Source: Burkholderia sp. S171 (GTDB taxonomy: Bacteria; Pseudomonadota; Gammaproteobacteria; Burkholderiales; Burkholderiaceae). From it: 64,000 nt of DNA. The stretch covers positions 117,049 to 181,048 of the forward strand of contig NZ_LMUF01000007.1 of the NCBI RefSeq assembly GCF_009766085.1, in the 5' to 3' direction. Below are positions 17,583-24,731 of the stretch, piece after piece. The position numbers and the translations under genes are program-made. The notes beneath the pieces are model-generated. The model had not been told where the DNA came from. It made no database searches and was given only the letters and a program-made list of their open reading frames with translations. The number at the start of each line of letters is the position of its first letter. Within the stretch, counting starts at the first letter, position 1.

Positions 17583-17640
17583 GCGGTACTCCAGAGTTAG
17601 CAGATGGGCAGTGCAGGAAAAAACGCAGACGATAAAAAAC

Positions 17641-17692
17641 GGCGCGGCACGAACGACTATTGTGACGCAAATAGTGTCATTCGTGCCGCGCC
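17641..17692 (-). terminator. Very long terminator hairpin of the pirin gene
   Basis: GGCGCGGCACGAA (17641-17653) pairs perfectly with TTCGTGCCGCGCC (17680-17692); an inner 6-bp stem ACTATT/AATAGT (17656-17661, 17670-17675) extends it. On the minus strand it is followed by G and six T residues. It lies 44 bp past the pirin stop. Confidence 0.9.
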
Positions 17693-17735
17693 GGTGAAAC
17701 ATGCACGGTCGGGGCGCTCGAAGGCTTGGGCCAGT

Positions 17736-18608
17736 CTAGTGGTTGATCGACCCCATGCGTCCCGCCTGGTAATCGACCACGGCCTGGCGGATCTCTTCCT
17801 CCGTGTTCATCACGAACGGGCCGTAGCGGACCACGGGTTCCTTCAGCGGCACACCACCGATCAGCAGCAGTTCAAGCGGCTCGTCGCCGGCGGCGAACGT
17901 GACCGTATCGCCATCGTCCGCAAACACGACCATCTGCTGCGCCTGCACGGCTTGCTTCGCCTCGCCGTACAGACCGTTCCCCGACAACGCATAACCGAAC
18001 ACTCGAAAATCCCGTGGCACCGGATGCACGATCGACGCGCCCGGTTGCAGCGAAAAATGCTGGTAAAGAATGGGCGTACGCGTTTCGATTGCTGCCTTAA
18101 CGCCAAGCGCTTCACCCGCGATGACCTTCACGCGCACGCGGCCGTCATCGCTGGTGGCGACCGGAATCCGCTCCGACGCGATTTCCTGATAATGCGGCGC
18201 GATCATCTTGTCGCGCCTGGGCAGGTTCACCCAGAGCTGCAAGCCATGCACGCGGCCGCCAGTTCGGGTGAATTCGGGATCGGGCATTTCGCTGTGCACT
18301 ACGCCCGCGCCGGCCGTCATCCATTGCACGTCGCCCTGGCGCAGTGTGCCGGAATGCCCGGCCGAATCCTTGTGGCCGAACTGGCCCTCAAGCACGTACG
18401 TCACGGTTTCGAAGCCGCGGTGCGGATGATCCGGCGCGCCTTTCGCCTCGCCGGGCGCGTAGTCGACGGGACCCATTTCATCGAGGAGCAGGAAAGGATC
18501 AAAATCCATCAAGAGCCGCGTCGGGAACGGGCGATGTACGACAAAACCGCCGCCTTCGACGGTGCGGAGCGCGGCAATCGTGCGTTCGATACTGCGTGTG
18601 CTTTCCAT
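17736..18608 (-). CDS. Pirin family protein
   Basis: A 290-residue bicupin of the pirin family. The start at 18608 gives MESTRSIERTIAALRTVEGG and follows GAGGAC. The N-terminal cupin has the metal-binding HPHRGFETVTYVLEG with two His, and GAGVVHSEMP with the third His and Glu. Some pirins have quercetinase activity and others modulate regulators or metabolic enzymes, so function is open. Divergent from a LysR regulator, 183 bp apart, which probably controls it. Confidence 0.9.
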   Translation of the reverse strand: MESTRSIERTIAALRTVEGGGFVVHRPFPTRLLMDFDPFLLLDEMGPVDYAPGEAKGAPDHPHRGFETVTYVLEGQFGHKDSAGHSGTLRQGDVQWMTAGAGVVHSEMPDPEFTRTGGRVHGLQLWVNLPRRDKMIAPHYQEIASERIPVATSDDGRVRVKVIAGEALGVKAAIETRTPILYQHFSLQPGASIVHPVPRDFRVFGYALSGNGLYGEAKQAVQAQQMVVFADDGDTVTFAAGDEPLELLLIGGVPLKEPVVRYGPFVMNTEEEIRQAVVDYQAGRMGSINH

Positions 18609-18678
18609 TTTGTCCTCGCTTGGGTCGGGCCAGCGTGGCCGATGCAACGGGTGAGGCATTAGCGCCAAATTTAAAACA

Positions 18679-18700
18679 TAGCGCTATTATATGGACGCTA
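18679..18700. promoter_or_regulatory. Dyad in the pirin/lysR divergent promoter
   Basis: TAGCG-N12-CGCTA, with an A/T-rich centre containing TATTATAT, lies midway between the two divergent starts. Size and location fit a LysR-type recognition site; binding is inferred. Confidence 0.45.
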
Positions 18701-18791
18701 TTTCGCAGAAAAAGCCGTCAAACCGCAATGGATTGTCCCACCTGTAGAACAACGAGATTCCAACGAAAACACCAATGAGCGCCCTGGCCGC

Positions 18792-19754
18792 ATGAAACCT
18801 GATTCGCATGACCTCAATGATCTGATGTATTTTTCGTACGTTGTCGAGCACGGCGGTTTCTCAGCGGCGGAGCGGGTATTGGGTATCTCCAAGTCGCGTT
18901 TGTCGCGGCGCGTGTCCGAGCTTGAGACGTCGCTCGGCGTGCGTCTGATGCAGCGGTCCACGCGAAAACTCGCACTGACCGAGGCTGGCCAACTCTTCTA
19001 CCAGCATTGCAAGGCGATGCTCGCCGAAGCCCAAGCCGCTGTCGATATCGTGCATAGCTTGCGCGATTCACCGCGCGGCAGTGTGCGGGTTAGCGTGCCG
19101 GTGACGATCGCGCAGACGTTCTTGTCGGAGGTGATGCCTGATTTCCTGCATCGATACCCCGAGGTTCGCGTCATCCTGAGCGTGACGAACCGCGTGATCG
19201 ATTTGTTCGAAGACGCTATTGACGTCGCATTGCGCGTGCGCTCGGAGCCACCGGTCAATTCGACAATCGTCGCGCGCCCGCTGTGGCGCACGGAACAGAT
19301 GCTGGTGGCCGCGCCCTCGCTGCTCAAGCCGAACGCGCCGCCGCTCACGCCGTCGGAGCTCGCCCAGTTCGATACCATCGATGTCCCGGCCACCGATGGC
19401 CGCCACGTCTTTCGCCTGATCGCGCCAGACGGCACGCGTCACGAATTCGAGCACGAACCGCGCCTTGTGACCGCGGACCTCGGCATGATCCGGGAAGCGG
19501 TGCTGCGGGGTGTGGGTATCGCGGCGTTGCCGGAGATGATGTACGGCGCGGCGCTGCGGACCGGACAAATGTCGCCGGTGATGCCCGGCTGGACTTTTCC
19601 GACACCGCAGCTCTATGCGGTGTTTTTATCGCGGCAGGGCATGGTGCCGGCAATTCGCGCCTTCGTCGATTTTCTTGTCGAGTCGATCAATGACAGCAAT
19701 CGCTTCCCGGGAGAATGTCCTCTCACCACGGAGCCTGCTCGCGAAACAGTGTGA
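18792..19754 (+). CDS. LysR-family transcriptional regulator
   Basis: A 320-residue LTTR. The N-terminal winged helix-turn-helix covers about residues 8-66 (GGFSAAERVLGISKSRLSRR is the recognition region), followed by a linker helix and a substrate-binding domain with two lobes (from about 95). It belongs to the large CrgA/DsdC-like group that acts on adjacent divergent genes. No clear ribosome site precedes the ATG at 18792. The effector cannot be guessed; the divergent pirin gene and redox/OsmC context suggest a stress or quinone signal, which is speculative. Confidence 0.88.
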   Translation: MKPDSHDLNDLMYFSYVVEHGGFSAAERVLGISKSRLSRRVSELETSLGVRLMQRSTRKLALTEAGQLFYQHCKAMLAEAQAAVDIVHSLRDSPRGSVRVSVPVTIAQTFLSEVMPDFLHRYPEVRVILSVTNRVIDLFEDAIDVALRVRSEPPVNSTIVARPLWRTEQMLVAAPSLLKPNAPPLTPSELAQFDTIDVPATDGRHVFRLIAPDGTRHEFEHEPRLVTADLGMIREAVLRGVGIAALPEMMYGAALRTGQMSPVMPGWTFPTPQLYAVFLSRQGMVPAIRAFVDFLVESINDSNRFPGECPLTTEPARETV

Positions 19755-19883
19755 CTAATCTCGGCGCAGCCGCAAGTTTCTGACATTGAAGCGGGCGCTT
19801 GCGATGGTCAGATTCAATCGGCGCCGGCTTGAACGTGCTGTGCTCGGGCGCTATATTGGAATCTCTTCGCTAAGGAGCTGCTT

Positions 19884-20003
19884 ATGCGAAAACTCACGGC
19901 CACTTTTATAGTAGGCCTGATAGGGCTAATAGCGCTGTCCGTGTCGAGCACGGCTGTCGCATGCAGCGATACTGCGGATTCGAATGTCTCGACGCCAAAG
20001 TAA
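19884..20003 (+). CDS. 39-residue secreted or lipoprotein-like peptide
   Basis: A small open frame, MRKLTATFIVGLIGLIALSV followed by SSTAVACSDTADSNVSTPK. A basic start, a hydrophobic core of 14 residues and an AVAC site look like a signal peptide with either signal peptidase I cleavage or a weak lipobox at Cys27. AAGGAG sits 7 bases ahead of the ATG and a strong terminator follows 31 bp after the stop, so it appears to be a complete transcription unit. I do not recognise a family. The mature peptide would be only about 13 residues, resembling entericidin-like small lipoproteins in layout. Confidence 0.55.
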   Translation: MRKLTATFIVGLIGLIALSVSSTAVACSDTADSNVSTPK

Positions 20004-20034
20004 CCGCTAGCCCGAATGTGCCGGCGCGCACACA

Positions 20035-20069
20035 AAAAAAGGCCTTCATCATTGCGATGAAGGCCTTTT
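20035..20069. terminator. Bidirectional terminator
   Basis: AAAAGGCCTTCATC, loop ATTGC, GATGAAGGCCTTTT: a 14-bp stem between the small secreted peptide gene and the 3' end of exbD, with A/T runs on both sides. Confidence 0.92.
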
Positions 20070-20115
20070 CCTTTGTGGTTTTTTTAAGCGATGCAAACGC
20101 GTCCGTCGGGATGCG

Positions 20116-20541
20116 TTACTTGCCGCCGGCCTTCGGCTCGGTGACAAACCCTATCTTCGATAACCCGCCGCCTTGCGCGGCCGACATGACATCGGCGACA
20201 CGCTCATACGGCACCTTGCGGTCCGCGCGCAAACGCAATTCCGGTTGCGGCGTCTGCTTCGAGGCATCGGCTATGCGCGATGCCAGCGCGGTATCGTCGA
20301 CCTTCTGGTCGTTCCAGAGCACCGTGCCGTCCGCTTCGACGGCAACGTCCACGTGCGCCGGTTTCGTGTCCTGCGGCTGGCTGCTCGCCTTCGGCAAGTC
20401 GATTTTCACCGCATGGTTAATCGCGGGAATAGTGACGAGAAAAATGATCAGGAGAACCAACATGACGTCGACGAGCGGCGTCATGTTGATCTCGCTCATC
20501 ATGCCGTCGTCCTCGTCACTGGAGAAAGGGCTCATGGCCAT
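20116..20541 (-). CDS. exbD: Biopolymer transport protein ExbD
   Basis: A 141-residue inner-membrane protein with a single transmembrane helix (about 22-42, LVDVMLVLLIIFLVTIPAIN) that carries the conserved Asp of the proton path, then a periplasmic domain. With ExbB it uses proton motive force to energise TonB. It is the last gene of tonB-exbB-exbD, 12 bp after exbB. The sequence MSEINMTPLVDVML is the family signature. Confidence 0.93.
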   Translation of the reverse strand: MAMSPFSSDEDDGMMSEINMTPLVDVMLVLLIIFLVTIPAINHAVKIDLPKASSQPQDTKPAHVDVAVEADGTVLWNDQKVDDTALASRIADASKQTPQPELRLRADRKVPYERVADVMSAAQGGGLSKIGFVTEPKAGGK

Positions 20542-20553
20542 GGCGACGTCCCC

Positions 20554-21360
20554 TTAGCTCACACGCGATGCAGGCTGCTTGGATCCAGACGCAGACGCAG
20601 ATCCGGCAGCCGCCACCGTCGCGGTGCTCGCAGCGTACTGCGTGGCCAGGCGCAGGCCGTCTCCGCGCTTGCTGGACGCGAGCTTGGTGCCCGTCACGAA
20701 GAACGCGTGCAGTCCATGCGCAAAACGGTTCAGCTTAGTGACAATAGTCTTGTTCCCGCGCGTCAGTGCGTTGTAGCCGAGCACGGCCGGAATCGCGACG
20801 AACAGGCCGAACGCCGTCATGATCAGCGACTCGCCGACCGGTCCTGCGACTTGATCGATCGACGTTTGACCCGTTGCGCCAATGGTCAACAGCGCGTGAT
20901 AAATGCCCCACACCGTGCCGAACAAGCCGACGAACGGCGCCGTGCTGCCGATCGATGCAAGCACGGCGAGCCCCGCTTGCATGCGTCCGACGCCTTCATC
21001 CATGGTGTCCTTCAGGCAGCGCGTGATCCAGTCCGACACGTCCATGCGGTCGTGCAGATGCGGTTGCGTCTGATGATGGTGATCGGCTGCATCCTGCCCG
21101 GAGAGGGCGAGCGCGAGGAACGGATTGTCCTGCGCGTTCGAGGAATGGCTGCTCAGCTTCTTGATGCCGTCGGCGAAATCGTCCGAATGCCAGAACGCCA
21201 GCTCCGCGTTCTTCGTGAGGCGCTTCAGGCGCACCACGTTCAGGCCCTTCACCAAAATCACTGTCCACGACAGGATCGACATGATCGCCAGCGCGAGCGC
21301 GATACCCCGCGTGACGAAATCCCCTTGCGCCCAGACATGCGCCAAGCCGTAGTTTTGCAT
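20554..21360 (-). CDS. exbB: Biopolymer transport protein ExbB
   Basis: A 268-residue MotA/TolQ/ExbB proton channel protein with three transmembrane segments: about 17-38, 145-165 and 185-205. The signature region GLFGTVWGIYHALLTIGATG and the GPVGESLIMTAFGLFVAIPA helix are present. An AGGAACTGCA ribosome site precedes the ATG. It pentamerises around ExbD to drive TonB-dependent uptake of iron complexes and heme. It sits 83 bp downstream of tonB. Confidence 0.93.
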   Translation of the reverse strand: MQNYGLAHVWAQGDFVTRGIALALAIMSILSWTVILVKGLNVVRLKRLTKNAELAFWHSDDFADGIKKLSSHSSNAQDNPFLALALSGQDAADHHHQTQPHLHDRMDVSDWITRCLKDTMDEGVGRMQAGLAVLASIGSTAPFVGLFGTVWGIYHALLTIGATGQTSIDQVAGPVGESLIMTAFGLFVAIPAVLGYNALTRGNKTIVTKLNRFAHGLHAFFVTGTKLASSKRGDGLRLATQYAASTATVAAAGSASASGSKQPASRVS

Positions 21361-21443
21361 TGCAGTTCCTGTAGATATCTAGAAATTAGGTCGAATTTTT
21401 TTGGTGTTATTCAGCGTTCGTTGGATCGGTCCCGACTGTGGCG

Positions 21444-22220
21444 CTAGTCGTTCAACCCAAATACGAACGGCTGGGAATATGCAGCGCGGATCGCCACGCC
21501 ATTTTCCTTGTAGGGCTTGCATGCGCTTGAGCGCATGGCATCGAGCGCGGCGTCATCGAGTCGCGACGAACCGCTGCTCTTCTTCAGTTCGATGTTCTCG
21601 ATCTTCCCCGTCAGCCCCACGACAAACTTCACCAGCGCCGTCCCCGATTCCCCCCGACGCCGCGATAACGCCGGATAGTCCGGCATCGCGATGTTGCACT
21701 CGAGATGAGCGACGTCCTTCGGCGCGTTCAGCTCCATGGTCGGACGCCCGATGGCCGGCGCCGCGGCGGCCGGCGCTGCCGCAACCGGCGGCGTGGGCGG
21801 AGCGGGAGCGGGCGCAGGCGCGGCTGCCGCCACAGGCGACGGCGCCGTGGTTTCCGGCAACGGCGTTGGTGCGGCCTTCACGCGCGGCTGAACGACGGGC
21901 TTGGGCTTCAGTTGCGGTTTCGGTGGAACCGGTTTCGGCGGCGGAGGAACGGGCGTCGACTGAATGGCCACAGGCGCTGCAAGCGGTTGCGGCGGCGCGG
22001 GGCTGATCAGTTCGGCCGTGATTGTCTTCGATTCGATCGGGCGCGGCGGCGGCTCGTTACGCAGGGTGAGCACGACAGCCAACAGGCCCACGTGAATCGC
22101 CGCCACGGCAACACTCGCGGCAATCACGCGCGGATTGAAACCTGAGGATTCGATCGAACGGGAGGAGTGAGCGTTAAGCGCCGCTGCCGAATTGGCGGGC
22201 GAGATCAGGGGAGACGGCAT
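21444..22220 (-). CDS. tonB: Energy transducer TonB
   Basis: A 258-residue TonB. A cytoplasmic N-terminus of about 30 residues precedes the transmembrane anchor (about 32-53) with the functional His43 in AIHVGLL. A periplasm-spanning segment very rich in Pro, Ala and Lys runs from about 57 to 160, and the C-terminal domain contacts receptor TonB boxes (YPALSRRRGESGTALVKFVV and the terminal FVFGLND). It physically links ExbBD to outer-membrane receptors, none of which is encoded in this window. It is placed behind a Fur box, bfd and a 21-codon gene. Confidence 0.93.
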   Translation of the reverse strand: MPSPLISPANSAAALNAHSSRSIESSGFNPRVIAASVAVAAIHVGLLAVVLTLRNEPPPRPIESKTITAELISPAPPQPLAAPVAIQSTPVPPPPKPVPPKPQLKPKPVVQPRVKAAPTPLPETTAPSPVAAAAPAPAPAPPTPPVAAAPAAAAPAIGRPTMELNAPKDVAHLECNIAMPDYPALSRRRGESGTALVKFVVGLTGKIENIELKKSSGSSRLDDAALDAMRSSACKPYKENGVAIRAAYSQPFVFGLND

Positions 22221-22292
22221 ATCAGCGTGGTTGAACGGCGGCGACGCCGTACGAACGGCGAAAGCCCATGCAGCATGTAAGACTGGAGGACT

Positions 22293-22358
22293 TCATTTTC
22301 GAAAGATGAGCAGAGAAATAAACAGCGTGGTCACGAAACCGATCAGCAATTCCATCAT
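22293..22358 (-). CDS. 21-residue single-pass membrane peptide upstream of tonB
   Basis: A tiny open frame, MMELLIGFVTTLFISLLIFR then K and a stop. Almost the whole peptide is one hydrophobic helix with a positive C-terminus. It has one of the best ribosome sites in the region (AAGGAGGG directly before a double ATG) and lies 72 bp upstream of tonB on the same strand. I do not recognise a named family. Position suggests a small protein that partners the Ton complex, or a translated leader; both are inference. Confidence 0.6.
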   Translation of the reverse strand: MMELLIGFVTTLFISLLIFRK

Positions 22359-22582
22359 TCCCTCCTTGGATGGGGGTTGGCGGGCTGGCTCAATGTGACC
22401 TGGCTTGCGGGCGGAGAAGCGGGGACTGCGATTTACATCTGGCAACGCTAGCGGCCGTGACGATCGGCTTGAAAACCGCGCCTCGGAGTGGCCGCATAGT
22501 CATTGCATTAACACGGCAGCATTCATGGTCAGCATTCGTGGTGATCAAGCACCAGACGATTCGCCGTTGACCTGTAGCGTGC

Positions 22583-22819
22583 TTACGCGGCCTTGCGTTC
22601 GTAGAACGTGAGCGGTACGGCCTGATGCTGATCGCCACGACTGCCGCAATGCGACGCGCAACCGCTTTGCAACATGACGTCGCGCACGGTTTCTTCGCAT
22701 TTGCCGCAGCACATGGCAACACCCAGTTCGAATTGCAGTTCGTCGAACGTAGCGACGCCATCCGCAATCGAGGCGCGAATCTTTCTGTCCGACACTGACT
22801 TGCACACACAGACGATCAT
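22583..22819 (-). CDS. bfd: Bacterioferritin-associated ferredoxin Bfd
   Basis: A 78-residue [2Fe-2S] ferredoxin of the BFD fold. The four cluster cysteines are in CVCKSVSD (C4, C6) and MCCGKCEETV. Bfd docks on bacterioferritin and passes electrons to its heme so that stored Fe(III) is reduced and released. The family form is about 64-75 residues; the extra C-terminal tail is not conserved. A strong Fur box lies just upstream, so low iron should induce it, while bfr lies 1.2 kb away on the same strand. Confidence 0.9.
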   Translation of the reverse strand: MIVCVCKSVSDRKIRASIADGVATFDELQFELGVAMCCGKCEETVRDVMLQSGCASHCGSRGDQHQAVPLTFYERKAA

Positions 22820-22842
22820 GATTAACCGCGATAGCTAACGTT

Positions 22843-22861
22843 AATGCGAATTATTATCATT
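22843..22861 (-). promoter_or_regulatory. Fur box upstream of bfd
   Basis: On the minus strand, AATGATAATAATTCGCATT matches the 7-1-7 Fur consensus at about 12 of 14 positions, the best Fur site in the window. It lies 24 bp before the bfd start and probably controls bfd and possibly the downstream tonB genes. Confidence 0.78.
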
Positions 22862-23085
22862 CCTTATGCGAAGGTTGGCAATAGGGGTGAACAGTTTTTT
22901 TCGGGGTGCGGCGGATGGAAAAAAGGGACGGGGCGGAGAGCCTTGCCGCGCAAGGTGCCATGTTGATGTAAAAAACTGAAAACCGGACGCTCGAAAGGGC
23001 TTTTGAGCCGCTAAAGCAGGTTTTTATGGCTTGGAGAGAGGGTGGTGCGGCTCGGAATCGTTCGAAGTCGCCTGGAGCCGCGGTC

Positions 23086-24024
23086 TCAGACCGGATCGGA
23101 TTCCAGTGCCAGCGTGCGTCGTGAGGGGATCACGACGCGTTCGACGGTCACGTCCAGTCCGAGCAGCGACGCGGCGAGTTGTCGCAGAGCGTGGCCGTCG
23201 CTGGTGGAGTAAAAGCGCGGCAATTCGATTGCCTGAGCTTGAGCTTGAACGTGAGCCTGATCCTGCACGGGTGCTGCACGCAGTCCAAAAGAATCCAGTT
23301 GCCGTTCGAGTTGCCGCGCAATCGCGATACTGGTGTCGATCAGCGTGAGCCGGTCGCCGGAAATGGAGCGGATAGCCTGATCAAGGAAGGGGTAGTGCGT
23401 GCAGCCGAGCACCAGTGTGTCGGCGTTGGCGTCGAGCATGGGTTGCACATAGCTTCGCAGCAGGGCAACGAGTTCAGGTGAGTTCGTGTCGCAGCGTTCC
23501 ACCGCCTGCACGAGGCCGTGCCCCGGCTGCAGGATGAAGTGGCAGTCACTCGTATGGCGCTCAGCCAGCGCTTGAAAGCGCGCGCTGCGTAACGTGACGG
23601 CTGTTGCCAGTACGCCCACCACGCGCGTTTGCGACGTAAGCGCCGCTGGCTTGATGCCCGGCTCCACGCCGATCACGGGAATGGGCAAGCGTTCACGGGT
23701 TTGAGCGATGGACTGCGAGGTCGCCGTGTTGCACGCAACCACCAGCGTCTTCGCGCCCTGCGACACCAGCCATTCGCCGATCGCGAGCGTCCGGTCGGCG
23801 ATAAAGTCGTCATCGCGTTCGCCGTACGGGGCGTACAGCGAATCCGCCACGTAGATCAGCCGTTCGTCCGGCAAGGCGGCACGTACCGCGCGCAACACGG
23901 ACAAACCGCCGAGGCCCGAATCGAAAATAGCAACGGGCGCGTTCGAACCGAGCGCCTCGGGAGAGGAGCTCACAGCGGAACTGACAGCGGAGCGAGCCGC
24001 TGAACGAAGGGCATCAAAGGGCAT
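23086..24024 (-). CDS. murI: Glutamate racemase
   Basis: A 312-residue cofactor-independent racemase that makes D-glutamate for peptidoglycan. The two catalytic cysteines are in VACNTATSQS and LGCTHYPFL, and FDSGLGGLSVLRAVR is the substrate-binding signature. The N-terminus carries about 28 Ser/Ala-rich residues before APVAIFDSGLGG, so translation could begin further in, but no better ribosome site is apparent. A Gln/Ala-rich insertion (DQAHVQAQAQAIELPR, about residue 246) lengthens the C-terminal half. It is unrelated to the iron genes on either side. Confidence 0.94.
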   Translation of the reverse strand: MPFDALRSAARSAVSSAVSSSPEALGSNAPVAIFDSGLGGLSVLRAVRAALPDERLIYVADSLYAPYGERDDDFIADRTLAIGEWLVSQGAKTLVVACNTATSQSIAQTRERLPIPVIGVEPGIKPAALTSQTRVVGVLATAVTLRSARFQALAERHTSDCHFILQPGHGLVQAVERCDTNSPELVALLRSYVQPMLDANADTLVLGCTHYPFLDQAIRSISGDRLTLIDTSIAIARQLERQLDSFGLRAAPVQDQAHVQAQAQAIELPRFYSTSDGHALRQLAASLLGLDVTVERVVIPSRRTLALESDPV

Positions 24025-24037
24025 GGTGGCCGGAAGT

Positions 24038-24514
24038 TTACTCGTTCTCGCCCATCATGGTTTGCTGATAGTTCTGGATGCCGACCTTCGCCACCAGATC
24101 GATCTGCGTTTCCAGCCAATCGATATGCTCTTCCGTATCGTCGAGAATCTTCACAAAAATTTCACGCGAGATGAAATCGCGAACCGATTCGCAATACGCG
24201 ATCGCTTCCTTGCACGTGCTCTGCGAAATCTGTTCGAGCTTCAAGTCGCACTTCAGGATTTCTTCGGTCTCTTCACCAATCAGCAGCTTGTGCAGGTCCT
24301 GCAGGTTCGGCAGGCCGTCGAGCATGAAAATACGCTGGATCAGCCAGTCGGCATGCTTCATTTCGCCGATCGACTCGTCGTACTCGTGCTTGCCAAGCTT
24401 CTCCAGCCCCCAGTGCTTGTACATGCGTGCATGCAGGAAGTACTGGTTGATCGCAGTCAGCTCGTTCTTCAGCTGCTGGTTGAGGTATTCGAGGACTTTG
24501 ATATCGCCTTGCAT
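24038..24514 (-). CDS. bfr: Bacterioferritin
   Basis: A 158-residue heme-containing ferritin that assembles into a 24-mer iron store. Met52 (EMKHAD), the axial heme ligand at dimer interfaces, is present at the same number as in E. coli Bfr. Ferroxidase ligands E18, E51, H54, E94, E127 and H130 can be traced. Iron release would use the Bfd protein encoded nearby. No Fur box is seen upstream. It ends 13 bp before murI begins, so murI may be transcribed from the bfr promoter. Confidence 0.96.
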   Translation of the reverse strand: MQGDIKVLEYLNQQLKNELTAINQYFLHARMYKHWGLEKLGKHEYDESIGEMKHADWLIQRIFMLDGLPNLQDLHKLLIGEETEEILKCDLKLEQISQSTCKEAIAYCESVRDFISREIFVKILDDTEEHIDWLETQIDLVAKVGIQNYQQTMMGENE

Positions 24515-24676
24515 ATTTGTTCCTTGTGTGGGCGTTTCAGCTTTTCAAACATAACCGCTCAAGTTTAAAAAGCCAAGATGAAAAATGGTGTTTTCTCCGC
24601 TATTGAGCGGGGATTTTCGTATTTACGCGAGTGGAATGAGAATGCAAACAGTTCTCTTCACAACAGCCCGAAAATG

Positions 24677-24707
24677 AAAGAGCCGGGCGCGTGGCCCGGC
24701 TCTTTTT
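24677..24707. terminator. Terminator between bfr and fumarase regions
   Basis: AAAGAGCCGGGC, loop GCGTG, GCCCGGCTCTTTTT forms an 11-12 bp stem. Read on the minus strand it terminates the fumarase gene, 25 bp after its stop; A-rich flanks give a T-run that way also. Confidence 0.88.
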
Positions 24708-24731
24708 AGCTCGTTTTGCTAAGGCGCTAGT

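Noticed and set aside
20173..21447. 424-codon plus-strand frame across exbD and exbB
   Set aside because: Opposite strand of two firmly identified genes, with Arg/His-rich composition.
24515..24600. Search for a Fur box ahead of bfr
   Set aside because: No 7-1-7 match found; bfr is often not directly Fur-repressed.
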